From: DATDDB01 sp035260545
Lineage (GTDB): Bacteria > Pseudomonadota > Gammaproteobacteria > Burkholderiales > Gallionellaceae
Length of the DNA stretch: 64,000 nucleotides
Direction: 5' to 3'
NCBI GenBank assembly: GCA_035260545.1
Contig: DATFUZ010000025.1
Location: 9,787-73,786 of the forward strand
The notes beneath the pieces are model-generated. The model worked only from the letters and a program-made list of their open reading frames with translations, was not told the DNA's origin and did not search any database. Below, piece by piece: positions 44,334-53,265 of the stretch (positions are counted from its first letter, which is position 1; the number at the start of each line of letters is the position of its first letter). The position numbers were made by a program, and so were the translations under genes.

Positions 44334-44759
44334 ATGGCATCGACCACCGGTAACGCGGTTTCGCAAGATGCTGCTCAACAGCCTTCCGTGCTGGTGGCCG
44401 AAGATGACGAACAAATCGCCTTTCTCCTGCAGTTTCTTCTGGAACGCGAAGGCTACCGCGTGGTGCGCGCCACCGACGGTCGCGATGCCTTGCGGCTGAT
44501 GGGCGAAATTGCCCCGCCCGCGCTGGTGATTCTCGATATCATGATGCCGTACACCGACGGTTTTGCAGTGCTTGGCGAGATGCGCGCCCGGCCCGGCTGG
44601 AAGGAGACGCCTGTCATCATGCTCACTGCGAGATCCCAGGAGAAGGACATCGTCCGCGCATTCGAGGCCGGCGCCAACGACTACGTTGTCAAGCCGTTCC
44701 TGCCGGACGAGTTGAAAGCGAGAATTCGCCGTCTGCTTCTTTCGCCGCCAAAATCATGA
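44334..44759 (+). CDS. Single-domain response regulator of the YaiO/GT2 operon
   Basis: 141-residue CheY-like receiver with no output domain. Acidic pair VAEDDEQ (Asp24, Asp25), phosphorylation site LVILDIMMP (Asp68), switch LTARS (Thr98) and YVVKPF (Lys120). ATG 44334 begins the protein; the upstream frame to 44265 is open but has no ribosome site. Its stop overlaps the YaiO-like gene in ATGA (44756-44759). First gene of a five-gene operon whose last gene is a histidine kinase, so it is probably that kinase's target and acts by protein contact. Confidence 0.85.
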   Translation: MASTTGNAVSQDAAQQPSVLVAEDDEQIAFLLQFLLEREGYRVVRATDGRDALRLMGEIAPPALVILDIMMPYTDGFAVLGEMRARPGWKETPVIMLTARSQEKDIVRAFEAGANDYVVKPFLPDELKARIRRLLLSPPKS

Positions 44760-45529
44760 GCCCCATGTATCGCTGGATGCTCCTCGCCCTTCTCGGGGTT
44801 CCGCTGTCCGCGCTGGCCGCCGACCCTGCCCCCGCACTGCCGAATGAGATGGAGGCCGGCTACAGCCGCTATTCGCTCACTAACGGCTACGCCGACTGGG
44901 ACAGTGCCTACCTCGATGCTGCCCACCATTTCGGCGAACGTCATTCTGTTTACGGCGAGGTGCAACAGGCAGGCCGGTTCAACCTGGTCGACCGCGAGAT
45001 TTCCGGGGGCTATTACCACCCTCTCGGCCCCAACTGGACTGCACAGATCGAGGCGAGCGCCAGCGCCGAACATCACTTCCTCCCCCAGAATTCCCTTTTT
45101 GGCAAATTGCAGGCCAGCCTGGGCGACGGGTGGGACGTGCAGGCCGGTCTGCGCCACTCGGCGTACACCCTGGCCTCGACCAACACCGGCGTACTGACGG
45201 GGGAACGCTATTGGGGGAGTTTCCGTGCGGCGTATCGTCTGTACCTGTCCAGACTGCAAGGATCAGGTACCGCGGCCAGCCACGTGGGTCAGCTCGCCTA
45301 TTATTATTCCGAGAAAAGCCGCGTGACACTTACCGTAGCACGCGGTCGCCAGACCGAAAGCCTGGGCCCCGGCATGGGGGTGCTGCTACTGGATGTGCGC
45401 AGCATCAGCCTGACCGGCCGCCATTGGCTGAATGCCGCGTGGGCTCTGAGCTTCGAGGCAATTTCCGAAAGTCAGGGAAGCCTGTACACACGGAGAGGTA
45501 TTCGCCTTGGTCTACGCCACGCTTTCTGA
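44756..45529 (+). CDS. YaiO-family outer-membrane beta-barrel
   Basis: 257-residue secreted protein. Signal peptide MYRWMLLALLGVPLSALA|AD. The mature chain is a series of amphipathic strands, with NEMEAGYSRYSLTNGYADWDSAYLDAAH resembling the start of YaiO barrels (readable core GYSRYSLTNGYADWDS), and ends in GIRLGLRHAF with the terminal aromatic needed for barrel assembly. In E. coli yaiO sits beside the GT2 gene yaiP. Here it sits two genes before a GT2, suggesting it passes a polysaccharide across the outer membrane. Its 3' end overlaps the HEAT gene by 23 bases. Confidence 0.8.
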   Translation: MSPMYRWMLLALLGVPLSALAADPAPALPNEMEAGYSRYSLTNGYADWDSAYLDAAHHFGERHSVYGEVQQAGRFNLVDREISGGYYHPLGPNWTAQIEASASAEHHFLPQNSLFGKLQASLGDGWDVQAGLRHSAYTLASTNTGVLTGERYWGSFRAAYRLYLSRLQGSGTAASHVGQLAYYYSEKSRVTLTVARGRQTESLGPGMGVLLLDVRSISLTGRHWLNAAWALSFEAISESQGSLYTRRGIRLGLRHAF

Positions 45530-46583
45530 GTTTCTTCTGAAGTCGGTTGTCTGGTTCAGCGGCGGCGCACTTGCGCTCATGGTTCTGCTGCTGTTGGAGA
45601 TCCTGCGCCTGAGACTTCGCCTGATCGCCCGCGGGCGGCGCGACCAGGCGTTGATAAAGAAATGGCAGCCCGTCCTCGCCGAAGCGGTTGGCGGCGGGAA
45701 CCCGGATCTGCCCGCGCTGGACAAGGAAGACCTGCTGCAGTTCCTCAAGATGTGGAACCATCTTCACGAATCGAGACGAGGTACCGCACGCAAGCACCTG
45801 AACATTCTTGCGCTGCGTCTTGGCATCATGCCATTGCTCCCGCGCCTGCTGCATGGCAAGGACACGGGGAAAAAACTGCTTGCAATCACCACCATCGGCA
45901 ACCTCCAGGCACACGACGAATGGGACACACTGCTCAAAATCTGCCGCGACCCGGACGCCCTGCTGTCCTGGACTGCGGCCCATGCGCTGTTCCAGATCAA
46001 CGCAAATGCCGCGCTCCATGACCTGGAGGCGGACCTGACTGACCGCCTCGACTGGCCGGCTGCGCACATCATCGCCCTGCTTGCGGAGGCAGGTACCGAT
46101 GAAATGTACACGGGCCTTGCGAACAGGGCCGTCGAGTTCGCTAACACCGGCGGCCCTCAGGGACTTGCCAAATTATACCGCCTGCTCGGGATTCTTCGGG
46201 CCGCACCCTACCAGCACGTCTTACCGGCCATCCATTCCATCCTGCTGCAAACCACAGATGATGAAACACTTGCCCAGTGCATCAAATTTTTGCGCGAGGC
46301 CCCGGACCTGGAGCATGTGCGGCGCCATGTCGCACACCTCAACTGGGTGGTGCGCCTTCAGGTCGCCCATGCACTCGGCCGTTTCGGCCTGCCCGAGGAC
46401 ATTCCACGGCTCGTTCTGCTGCTGAGCGACCCTGTATGGTGGGTACGGTACCGCGCCGCACAATCACTGGTCACCCTCACCCACGGGGATACCAACACGC
46501 TCACGCAATTGCGTACGCAACTGAAGGACAAATTCGCGCTGGACATGCTTACCATGGTGTCCGCAGAAAAGGAAAAGGAATGA
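45507..46583 (+). CDS. HEAT-repeat membrane protein of the polysaccharide operon
   Basis: 358 residues. One N-terminal membrane helix (SVVWFSGGALALMVLLLLEIL) is followed by an all-helical region with HEAT-type repeats, clearest at LLAITTIGNLQAHDEWDTLL, LLSWTAAHALFQINANAAL, VRLQVAHALGRFGLPEDI and VWWVRYRAAQSLVTLTHGDT. The TTG start at 45507 is supported by GGAGAGG (45492-45498) eight bases upstream. Translation is coupled to the barrel gene before it and to the GT2 after it (ATGA overlap). It may be the cytoplasmic scaffold or control subunit of the transferase, receiving the response regulator; that is inference. Confidence 0.8.
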   Translation: MVYATLSEFLLKSVVWFSGGALALMVLLLLEILRLRLRLIARGRRDQALIKKWQPVLAEAVGGGNPDLPALDKEDLLQFLKMWNHLHESRRGTARKHLNILALRLGIMPLLPRLLHGKDTGKKLLAITTIGNLQAHDEWDTLLKICRDPDALLSWTAAHALFQINANAALHDLEADLTDRLDWPAAHIIALLAEAGTDEMYTGLANRAVEFANTGGPQGLAKLYRLLGILRAAPYQHVLPAIHSILLQTTDDETLAQCIKFLREAPDLEHVRRHVAHLNWVVRLQVAHALGRFGLPEDIPRLVLLLSDPVWWVRYRAAQSLVTLTHGDTNTLTQLRTQLKDKFALDMLTMVSAEKEKE

Positions 46584-47995
46584 CCGCCTACCTTGATGCC
46601 ATGGTCAACCTGCAGTGGTTTTTCCTGCTCTACTTTTTCATCGTAAACAGCAGTTACCTCATGCTCAATGTGCTGGCCTACATCGGCATGCGGCGCCAAC
46701 TCGGCGGACAAATCATGGAAAATATACCGCATGCCTATACGGGCTTCATGCCGCCGGTCTCGGTGCTGGTACCAGCATATAACGAGGCAACGACAATCGC
46801 ATCGTCCGTACGGTCTCAATTGCAGTTGACGTATCATGAGTACGAGGTCATCGTGGTCAACGACGGATCGGCTGACAATACGATGGAGGAACTCAAGCGG
46901 GAGTTCGATCTGCTCCCCTTCCCCGAGGCGTACTGGCATAAACTGCCGACGCAAAAGGTGCGCGGCGTATGGCGATCCACGCGCTACCCCAATCTTCGGG
47001 TGATCGACAAGGATAACGGCGGCAAGGCGGACGCGCTGAATGCCGGGATCAACGCATCGCGCTATCCGCTGTTCTGCGCGGTGGATGCCGATTCGGTGCT
47101 GCAGCGCGACAGCCTGCAGCTCATTGCCCTGCCCTTCGTCGAAGATAACCGCACCATAGCGGTGGGCGGAACGATACGCGTGCTGAATGGTTGCGAGGTG
47201 AGCGGAGGCTTTCTCGGGACGGTAGGCATGCCGCGCACCATGCTGCCGGCGATGCAGATCGTGGAATACTTGCGCGCGTTCCTGTTTGGGCGCCTGGGCT
47301 GGTCGGAACTGAATGCGATGCTGGTCATCTCCGGCGCGTTCGGCCTGTTCCGCAAATCCGCGGTCATCGAGGCCGGCGGTTATCGAACCGACACGGTCGG
47401 CGAGGACATGGAGCTGGTCATGCGCCTGCACCGCGTGCACCGCCAGCGCGCGATACCCTATCGCATCGTCTACGTGCCCAATCCCGTGTGCTGGACCGAG
47501 GTTCCGGAAAGCCTTGGGGTGCTGAAGAACCAGCGCGCGCGGTGGCAACGCGGCCTCGCGGAAAGCCTGACAAAGAACGTCGGGCTGCTGTTCTGCGTAC
47601 GCGGCGGCTGGGCCGGCTGGGTGGCGTTTCCCTTCAATGTGGTGTTCGAATGGCTAGGACCGATAATCGAACTGTCCGGCTATGCGTTCATGATCCTCGG
47701 CTTCTGGTATGGCGCGGTCTCGGGGCACGTATTTCTCGCCTTTAGCCTCGTCGCCGTCATGCTTGGCGTCCTGCAATCGACCAGCGCCTTGCTGCTGGAG
47801 GAAATGTCCTTCCACCTTTATCCGGAACCGCGCCAGGTGTACACGCTTTTCCTGATTTCGGTGATCGAAAATTTCGGCTACCGCCAGCTGGTTTTGATCT
47901 GGCGCATGCAAGGTCTGTTGCAGTGGATGTTCGGCGTCCGGCCGAAGTGGGGAAAAATGACGCGCTCCGGCAAGTGGAATGATGACAGGTCCTGA
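46580..47995 (+). CDS. Processive GT2 glycosyltransferase
   Basis: 471-residue membrane transferase. N-terminal helix at 11-33; GT-A domain with SVLVPAYNEATTI (61-73), VVNDGS (Asp95), the DxD VDADSVL (169-171), GEDMEL (275-276) and QRARW (318-322), the QxxRW motif of cellulose/chitin/PNAG-type processive synthases. Three C-terminal membrane segments follow. This resembles PgaC and YaiP. ATG 46580 follows AAAAGGA and overlaps the HEAT gene stop; the long upstream open frame is antisense-free but is just the HEAT gene in another frame. The polymer is unknown. Confidence 0.88.
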   Translation: MTAYLDAMVNLQWFFLLYFFIVNSSYLMLNVLAYIGMRRQLGGQIMENIPHAYTGFMPPVSVLVPAYNEATTIASSVRSQLQLTYHEYEVIVVNDGSADNTMEELKREFDLLPFPEAYWHKLPTQKVRGVWRSTRYPNLRVIDKDNGGKADALNAGINASRYPLFCAVDADSVLQRDSLQLIALPFVEDNRTIAVGGTIRVLNGCEVSGGFLGTVGMPRTMLPAMQIVEYLRAFLFGRLGWSELNAMLVISGAFGLFRKSAVIEAGGYRTDTVGEDMELVMRLHRVHRQRAIPYRIVYVPNPVCWTEVPESLGVLKNQRARWQRGLAESLTKNVGLLFCVRGGWAGWVAFPFNVVFEWLGPIIELSGYAFMILGFWYGAVSGHVFLAFSLVAVMLGVLQSTSALLLEEMSFHLYPEPRQVYTLFLISVIENFGYRQLVLIWRMQGLLQWMFGVRPKWGKMTRSGKWNDDRS

Positions 47996-48009
47996 CCTCC
48001 CGACCATGT

Positions 48010-49419
48010 GTGCCCGACACCATGCTGATACCCAAGGCCCCTGAAGGCGTCGACCTCAAGTATGCAGACGTCATGACACGCGCGGACCTGCGGGAGCAGG
48101 CCGATCGTGAACTGGCGCACCGATCGCTCGGCGGGATATTCTCGTACTTCGTGGTGTGGGTGATCATTTTCGTAACCACCGAGCTCGAACACGCGAATGA
48201 GGGCGTGCTGGAACTGCTCGGCGTCCCGCTCGCAGGGGCCGCGCTCGGGCGGCTTTATCTGGTGACGAATTTCGCGCGGTTGCATGCGGCCAACCCGCAG
48301 CGCTGGCGCTGGCTGTTTTGCGCGGGCACCATCATCTCCGCCGGGATCTGGGGCGGTGTAGGGGGGCTGGCGCTCGACTACGACGGACTGGGTGCGACGG
48401 CGGTAATGGTAATGCTGCCTACCGCCGGCATCGCCGCGGGTGGTGTTGTTTCGCTGGCGCCGGCGCGCCGCCTCGGCATGATCTTCCTCTCTTTGCTGCT
48501 GCTGCCGCCTCTCGCGGTGACCGCCCTGGGCAAGTCCACCGCCGAACACGGTATTGCGGCGCTGTTCCTCGCCTTTCTCATCGCAATGCTGATCATGTGG
48601 CGCAAGCTCCATCTCGATTACTGGACCGCGCTGGTCACGCGCAACGAGCTGATTCGAGCCAAGGAAGGTGCGGAGGCCGCCGCACTCGCCAAGGGGCAGT
48701 TCATTGCAGGCGTGAGCCATGAACTGCGTACGCCGCTGACCTCCGTAATCGGCGCGCTGGGCATGATTGTGGAATATCCGCCGGACGGCATGCCGCCGGA
48801 AGCCATGGTTCTGGTCGATATGGCCTACCGCAATGGCAAGCGGCTATCCATCCTGGTCAACGACATCCTGGACTTTGAAAAACTCGACGCGCACCGGATG
48901 CAATTCAATTTGCAGCCAGTCGAACTTGCGGCATTTCTCAACCATGCGATTGAGCTCAACGAGATCTATTCGGACCGCTACCAGGTCACCTTCATCCTGC
49001 AACCACCGCCTGCGGGGCTGACCGTGATTGCGGACGAGAGCCGTCTGATGCAGGTCATGACGAATCTGCTGTCCAATGCCGCCAAACACTCGCGCCCCCA
49101 GACCGGCGTCCGGATCACCGTGCGCAAAACTGCAGACGGGGTGCGCATTTCCGTGATCGACCACGGCCCCGGCGTACCGGACGAATTCAGGCCCCACGTA
49201 TTCGAGCGATTCGCGCAGGCGCAGGAGGCGCAGCACGGGAAGAAGGAAGGCACCGGGCTGGGTCTCGCAATCAGCAAGGCGATTATCGAGCAAATGGGAG
49301 GGACGATAGGCTTCGATTCCGTGCACGGACAGGGCGCAACGTTCTGGTTCGAGTTGCCCGCGGTCGAGAACGCAGACAAGCCCGGCAATGCGGCAGACCC
49401 CGAAAGCGCGCCAAATTGA
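48010..49419 (+). CDS. Membrane histidine kinase of the polysaccharide operon
   Basis: 469 residues. About six membrane segments (42-195) form an integral sensor with no periplasmic domain. HisKA follows with FIAGVSHELRTPLTSV (His237). The HATPase domain has NLLSNAAKHS, IDHGPGVPDEF and GTGLGLAIS. No receiver or Hpt is fused, matching the separate receiver at the start of the operon. The start is GTG 48010, with ATG 48022 possible. It begins 14 bases after the GT2. Its last codons overlap a degenerate copy of the terminator arm that is repeated downstream. Confidence 0.87.
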   Translation: MPDTMLIPKAPEGVDLKYADVMTRADLREQADRELAHRSLGGIFSYFVVWVIIFVTTELEHANEGVLELLGVPLAGAALGRLYLVTNFARLHAANPQRWRWLFCAGTIISAGIWGGVGGLALDYDGLGATAVMVMLPTAGIAAGGVVSLAPARRLGMIFLSLLLLPPLAVTALGKSTAEHGIAALFLAFLIAMLIMWRKLHLDYWTALVTRNELIRAKEGAEAAALAKGQFIAGVSHELRTPLTSVIGALGMIVEYPPDGMPPEAMVLVDMAYRNGKRLSILVNDILDFEKLDAHRMQFNLQPVELAAFLNHAIELNEIYSDRYQVTFILQPPPAGLTVIADESRLMQVMTNLLSNAAKHSRPQTGVRITVRKTADGVRISVIDHGPGVPDEFRPHVFERFAQAQEAQHGKKEGTGLGLAISKAIIEQMGGTIGFDSVHGQGATFWFELPAVENADKPGNAADPESAPN

Positions 49420-49633
49420 AAGGGCACCCTCCGCTTCAACAAATTAAAAAGGCACCCCCCGATTCACCTTTCCTGGTCCGCAAAATCGCATCTTGTCGCA
49501 CGGGATTGTTTGGCTGTCGCGTTGCCTCCGCGACAGCCTCATCCCTCGCTGCGCTCGGGACCGCCTGCGGCGTCCTGCGCGAGCAGTGCTCGCTGGTCGA
49601 ACCCTGAGACTTCGTCCACACTCCCGCTTCAAC

Positions 49634-49651
<18 letters not shown>
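49413..49651. repeat. 28-bp perfect direct repeats flanking a hairpin-rich 165-bp insert
   Basis: The 28 bases at 49431-49458 are identical to 49624-49651, the DNA immediately downstream of tRNA-Ser (its terminator arm). A degenerate third copy of the core is at 49413-49429 and overlaps the kinase stop. The 165 bases between the repeats (49459-49623) hold no gene but are highly foldable: a perfect 10-bp hairpin at 49512-49521/49529-49538 with a seven-base loop, and GCGAGC/GCTCGC further on. This could be a relic of integration at the tRNA 3' end, a small miniature element, or terminator duplication. Confidence 0.8.
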
Positions 49652-49762
<111 letters not shown>

Positions 49763-49858
49763 AGATGGGCTTGTTACTACGACGGCTACAGCTAATTTGG
49801 CCGCCGCCGGAAGGTGCGCATTCTACCAGCATCGGGACAATGTTTGTAGTTGCGGCGC

Positions 49859-51151
49859 TCAGGCGGCCCGGATGATGTCCATACCGCGCATATAGGGCTT
49901 CAATACGGCCGGTACGCGGACGCTGCCATCTGCCTGCTGGTAATTTTCCAGGATCGCGACGAGGGTGCGCCCTACCGCAAGCCCGGAGCCATTCAGGGTG
50001 TGCACGAGTTCCGGCTTGCCGGCGGCGTTGCGGAAGCGCGCCTGCATGCGCCGCGCCTGGAAGGCCTCGAAGTTGGAGCAGGACGAGATCTCGCGGTAGG
50101 TGTTCTGGGCCGGCAGCCACACCTCGATGTCGTAGGTCTTGGCGGCGGAAAAACCCATGTCCCCCGCGCACAAGGCCACGACACGGTAGGGCAGCTCCAG
50201 GTTCCTGAGAATGGTCTCGGCGTGACCCAGCAGTTCGTCCAGCATGGCGTAGGACTGCTCGGGGTGCACGATCTGCACCAGTTCCACCTTGTCGAACTGG
50301 TGCTGGCGTATCATGCCGCGCGTATCGCGCCCATAGGAACCAGCTTCGCTGCGAAAGCACGGCGTGTGCGCCACAAATTTCAGCGGCAGCTTCTCCAAGG
50401 CCACGATCTCGTCGCGCACCATGTTGGTCAGCGGCACCTCGGCCGTCGGAATCAGATAGAAATTCTCCTCGCCCTCACCCATGTGGCGCGGAATGCGGAA
50501 CAAATCTTCCTCGAATTTCGGCAGCTGGCCGGTGCCGCGCATCGAATCGGCGTTGACCATGTACGGCACATAAGTCTCGGTATAGCCGTGCTGTTCGCTG
50601 TGCGTGTCCAGCATGAACTGCGCCAGCGCGCGGTGCAGGCGCGCCAGTGGACCCTTGAGCAGAGAGAAGCGTGATCCGGCGATCTTTGCAGCGGTCTCGA
50701 AATCCAGCCCGCCCAGGCCTTCGCCTATGCTCACGTGGTCCTGCACCTCGAAATCAAACCGCGGCGGCTCCCCGACGCGGCGCAGTTCGACGTTGTCCGC
50801 TTCGGACTTCCCGGGCGGCACGCTTTCATGCGGCAGGTTGGGGATTCCGGACAGGAAGGCATCCATCTCCTGCAAAATTCCTGGCAGCTCGGCCTCGAGT
50901 TGCTTGAGCTCCTCGCCCAGCTTGCCGACCTCGGCCATGATGCCCGACACGTCCTCGCCCTTGGCCTTGGCCTGGCCGATCTGCTTGGAGGTGGCGTTGC
51001 GTCTGGCCTGCAGCTCCTGGGTGCGCGTCTGCAGGGTCTTGCGCTGCGCTTCCAGTTGCTCGAAACGCGCGGTGTCCAGCGCATAGCCGCGGGCGGCCAG
51101 GCGTGTAGCCACGCCAGCCAGGTCGTTACGCAAAGTCTGTATGTCTAACAT
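49859..51151 (-). CDS. serS: Seryl-tRNA synthetase
   Basis: 430-residue class II synthetase. The N-terminal coiled-coil arm runs about 30-100 (FEQLEAQRKTLQTRTQELQ) and grips the long variable arm of tRNA-Ser. Motif 2 is FRSEAGSYGRDTRGMIRQHQF (core FRSEAGSYGRDTRG) and motif 3 NGSGLAVGRTLVAILEN. Length matches E. coli SerS (430). Directly upstream of a tRNA-Ser gene and 11 bases after rarA. Confidence 0.97.
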   Translation of the reverse strand: MLDIQTLRNDLAGVATRLAARGYALDTARFEQLEAQRKTLQTRTQELQARRNATSKQIGQAKAKGEDVSGIMAEVGKLGEELKQLEAELPGILQEMDAFLSGIPNLPHESVPPGKSEADNVELRRVGEPPRFDFEVQDHVSIGEGLGGLDFETAAKIAGSRFSLLKGPLARLHRALAQFMLDTHSEQHGYTETYVPYMVNADSMRGTGQLPKFEEDLFRIPRHMGEGEENFYLIPTAEVPLTNMVRDEIVALEKLPLKFVAHTPCFRSEAGSYGRDTRGMIRQHQFDKVELVQIVHPEQSYAMLDELLGHAETILRNLELPYRVVALCAGDMGFSAAKTYDIEVWLPAQNTYREISSCSNFEAFQARRMQARFRNAAGKPELVHTLNGSGLAVGRTLVAILENYQQADGSVRVPAVLKPYMRGMDIIRAA

Positions 51152-51162
51152 TTCCGTTCACT

Positions 51163-52488
51163 CTATTTCTGTTCTTTCGCCGCCGCATCCAGTTCGCGCA
51201 GGTGGGCCAGCTTTTCCGCAATCCTGGCTTCCAGCCCGCGGTCCACAGGCGCGTAGAAGCTGACTTCCGGCATGCCCTCGGGAAAATAATTCTCCCCTGC
51301 CGCATAGCCTTCCGTCTCCTCGTGGGCATAGCGGTAGCCCTTGCCGTAATCGAGCTCTTTCATCAGCCGGGTCGGGGCGTTGCGCAGGTGCAGCGGCACC
51401 TCGCGCGAGCCGTCCTGGGCCACGAAGGCGCGGGCTGCATTATACGCGACATAGCCCGCGTTCGACTTGGCGGCGACCGCCAGGTAGAGCACGGCCTGCG
51501 CCAGCGCCAGTTCGCCCTCGGGCGAGCCCAGCCGCTCATAGGTTTCCGCCGCATTCAGCGTGATCTCCATCGCCCGCGGGTCTGCCAGGCCGATGTCCTC
51601 CCAGGCCATGCGCACGATGCGCCGCGCGAGGTAGCGCGGATCGGCGCCGCCGTCCAGCATGCGCACGAGCCAGTACAGCGCGGCATCGGGATTGGAGCCG
51701 CGCACCGATTTGTGCAAGGCGGAGATCTGGTCGTAGAAGGCCTCGCCGCCCTTGTCGAAGCGGCGCAGGTTCTGCGCCAGCGTGCGATCCAGAAACTCCG
51801 CGTCTATCCGGCTGACGCCCTCGGTGCGGGCCGCAGTCTGGAGTTGCTCGAGCACGTTGAGCAGGCGGCGTGCATCGCCGTCGGCATAGCCGATGATGCG
51901 CTCACGCGCGGCGTCGTCAAATGCCAGCCCCTGCAGCGCCACGGCCAGCGCATGGTCGATGAGTCGGCCCAGTTCTGCCGGTGACAGGGCGCGCAATACA
52001 TACACCTGCGCCCGCGACAGCAGCGCGCTGTTCACTTCGAACGACGGGTTTTCCGTGGTGGCGCCGATGAAGGTGACCAGCCCCTGCTCCACATAGGGCA
52101 GGAAGGCGTCCTGCTGGGATTTGTTGAAACGGTGCACCTCGTCCACGAACAGGATGGTGTGGCGGCCGCTTTGCTCCAGCACGCGCTGCGCCTGGGCGAT
52201 CGCATCGCGAATGTCCTTGACCCCCGACAGCACGGCGGACAACGGGACGAATTCGGCATCGAAGGCCGAGGCCATCAGCCGCGCCAGCGTGGTCTTGCCC
52301 ACGCCCGGCGGGCCCCACAGGATCATGGAATGCAGCTTGCCGGATTCGAACGCAAGCCGCAGGGGGCGGCCGGGCCCCAGCAGATGCGACTGGCCGATGA
52401 CCTCGTCGATGTGCCGCGGGCGCAACCGCTCGGCCAGCGGCGCGGCCGGCGCGGGCGGTGCGAACAGGCTTTCCTGCGCGGCGCACAT
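51163..52488 (-). CDS. rarA: Replication-associated recombination protein A
   Basis: 441-residue AAA+ ATPase of the RarA/MgsA/WRNIP1 family, related to clamp-loader and RuvB proteins and active at stalled forks. LAERLRPRHIDEVIGQSHLL, Walker A GPPGVGKTTLARLMA, Walker B ILFVDEVHRFNKSQQD, sensor 1 FIGATTENPSFEV and the C-terminal tetramerisation domain (DYGKGYRYAHEETEG) are all intact. It lies between lolA and serS, the usual betaproteobacterial order. Confidence 0.96.
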   Translation of the reverse strand: MCAAQESLFAPPAPAAPLAERLRPRHIDEVIGQSHLLGPGRPLRLAFESGKLHSMILWGPPGVGKTTLARLMASAFDAEFVPLSAVLSGVKDIRDAIAQAQRVLEQSGRHTILFVDEVHRFNKSQQDAFLPYVEQGLVTFIGATTENPSFEVNSALLSRAQVYVLRALSPAELGRLIDHALAVALQGLAFDDAARERIIGYADGDARRLLNVLEQLQTAARTEGVSRIDAEFLDRTLAQNLRRFDKGGEAFYDQISALHKSVRGSNPDAALYWLVRMLDGGADPRYLARRIVRMAWEDIGLADPRAMEITLNAAETYERLGSPEGELALAQAVLYLAVAAKSNAGYVAYNAARAFVAQDGSREVPLHLRNAPTRLMKELDYGKGYRYAHEETEGYAAGENYFPEGMPEVSFYAPVDRGLEARIAEKLAHLRELDAAAKEQK

Positions 52489-52495
52489 GCGGGCC

Positions 52496-53194
52496 CTATT
52501 CGTCGCCGATCACGTCGGCGCCCTTGGGCGGGACGAACCGGAACAGTTCCGGCGGAAATTTCGGGTTGCGCAGTATTCCCGAGAAATGCAGAACGGTGAT
52601 GTGGCCGAAATTGTCGAACAGTTCGAGCGTGACCAGTTCTGCGCGCGCGTTGAAGCCCATGCGTATGCGCGTGAAGGCGGTGTCATGCGTCCTGGGCGTC
52701 GCCTCCAGCCAGTCCAGGGCGGCCTCGTCCTTGTCGCACGTGGCGTTCGGCTCGGCCGTGACCGCGGAAGCGGGCTCGGTGTCCACGGGGATGGGATAGG
52801 GCTTGCAAGCGACATCCTTCAGCTCGAATTCCTTTTCGATGCGGTCGCTGCCGGAGAGAAGTGCCGCCGGGCTGCTGCCCAGCGCCGTGTCCAGCTTCTT
52901 CACCGTCACCTGCTGCAAATCCACGTCGTACATCCAGAAGCGCGTGCCGTCGCCGACCATGACCTGCTCGTAGGGCTTCTGGTATTCCCAGCGGAACTTG
53001 CCGGGGCGCGAGAACTGCATGTTGCCGGAGGAGACCTGCAGCCGCTTGCCGTTGGCGGCCAGCACTTCCTGGATGAAGTTCGCCTGCGAGGAATGCACGG
53101 TCCGTATGTATGTCTTCAGCTTGGCGATTGCATCGGCGTGTGCGGCAAGCGGCGCGCCGAGCGCCAGCATCGTCATCAAGAGAATTCTCAGCAT
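52496..53194 (-). CDS. lolA: Outer-membrane lipoprotein carrier LolA
   Basis: 232-residue periplasmic chaperone that moves lipoproteins from LolCDE to LolB. Signal peptide MLRILLMTMLALGAPLAAHA. The mature part has SSQANFIQEVL, SRPGKFRWEYQKPYEQVMVGDG and WMYDVDLQQVTVKKLD. An insertion of about 25 residues in the middle with two Cys (DVACKPYPIPV and NATCDKDE) makes it longer than E. coli LolA (203). ATG 53194 is chosen because it begins the signal peptide; the longer frame overlaps ftsK. Confidence 0.93.
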   Translation of the reverse strand: MLRILLMTMLALGAPLAAHADAIAKLKTYIRTVHSSQANFIQEVLAANGKRLQVSSGNMQFSRPGKFRWEYQKPYEQVMVGDGTRFWMYDVDLQQVTVKKLDTALGSSPAALLSGSDRIEKEFELKDVACKPYPIPVDTEPASAVTAEPNATCDKDEAALDWLEATPRTHDTAFTRIRMGFNARAELVTLELFDNFGHITVLHFSGILRNPKFPPELFRFVPPKGADVIGDE

Positions 53195-53265
53195 ACTATG
53201 GACACCCTGTTCGTTTGCGATGGTGCGCCCTCCCGCCGGCGGCGGGCGGCGGCGCGAAAAGCGGG

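Noticed and set aside
46277..46579. 101-codon N-terminal extension of the GT2
   Set aside because: It is the HEAT gene read in another frame. The ATG at 46580 has a ribosome site and begins the first membrane helix.
49459..49623. Possible tRNA remnant in the insert (TGGTCGAACCC near 49588)
   Set aside because: Only a short T-loop-like stretch is seen; no acceptor or anticodon arm can be folded around it.
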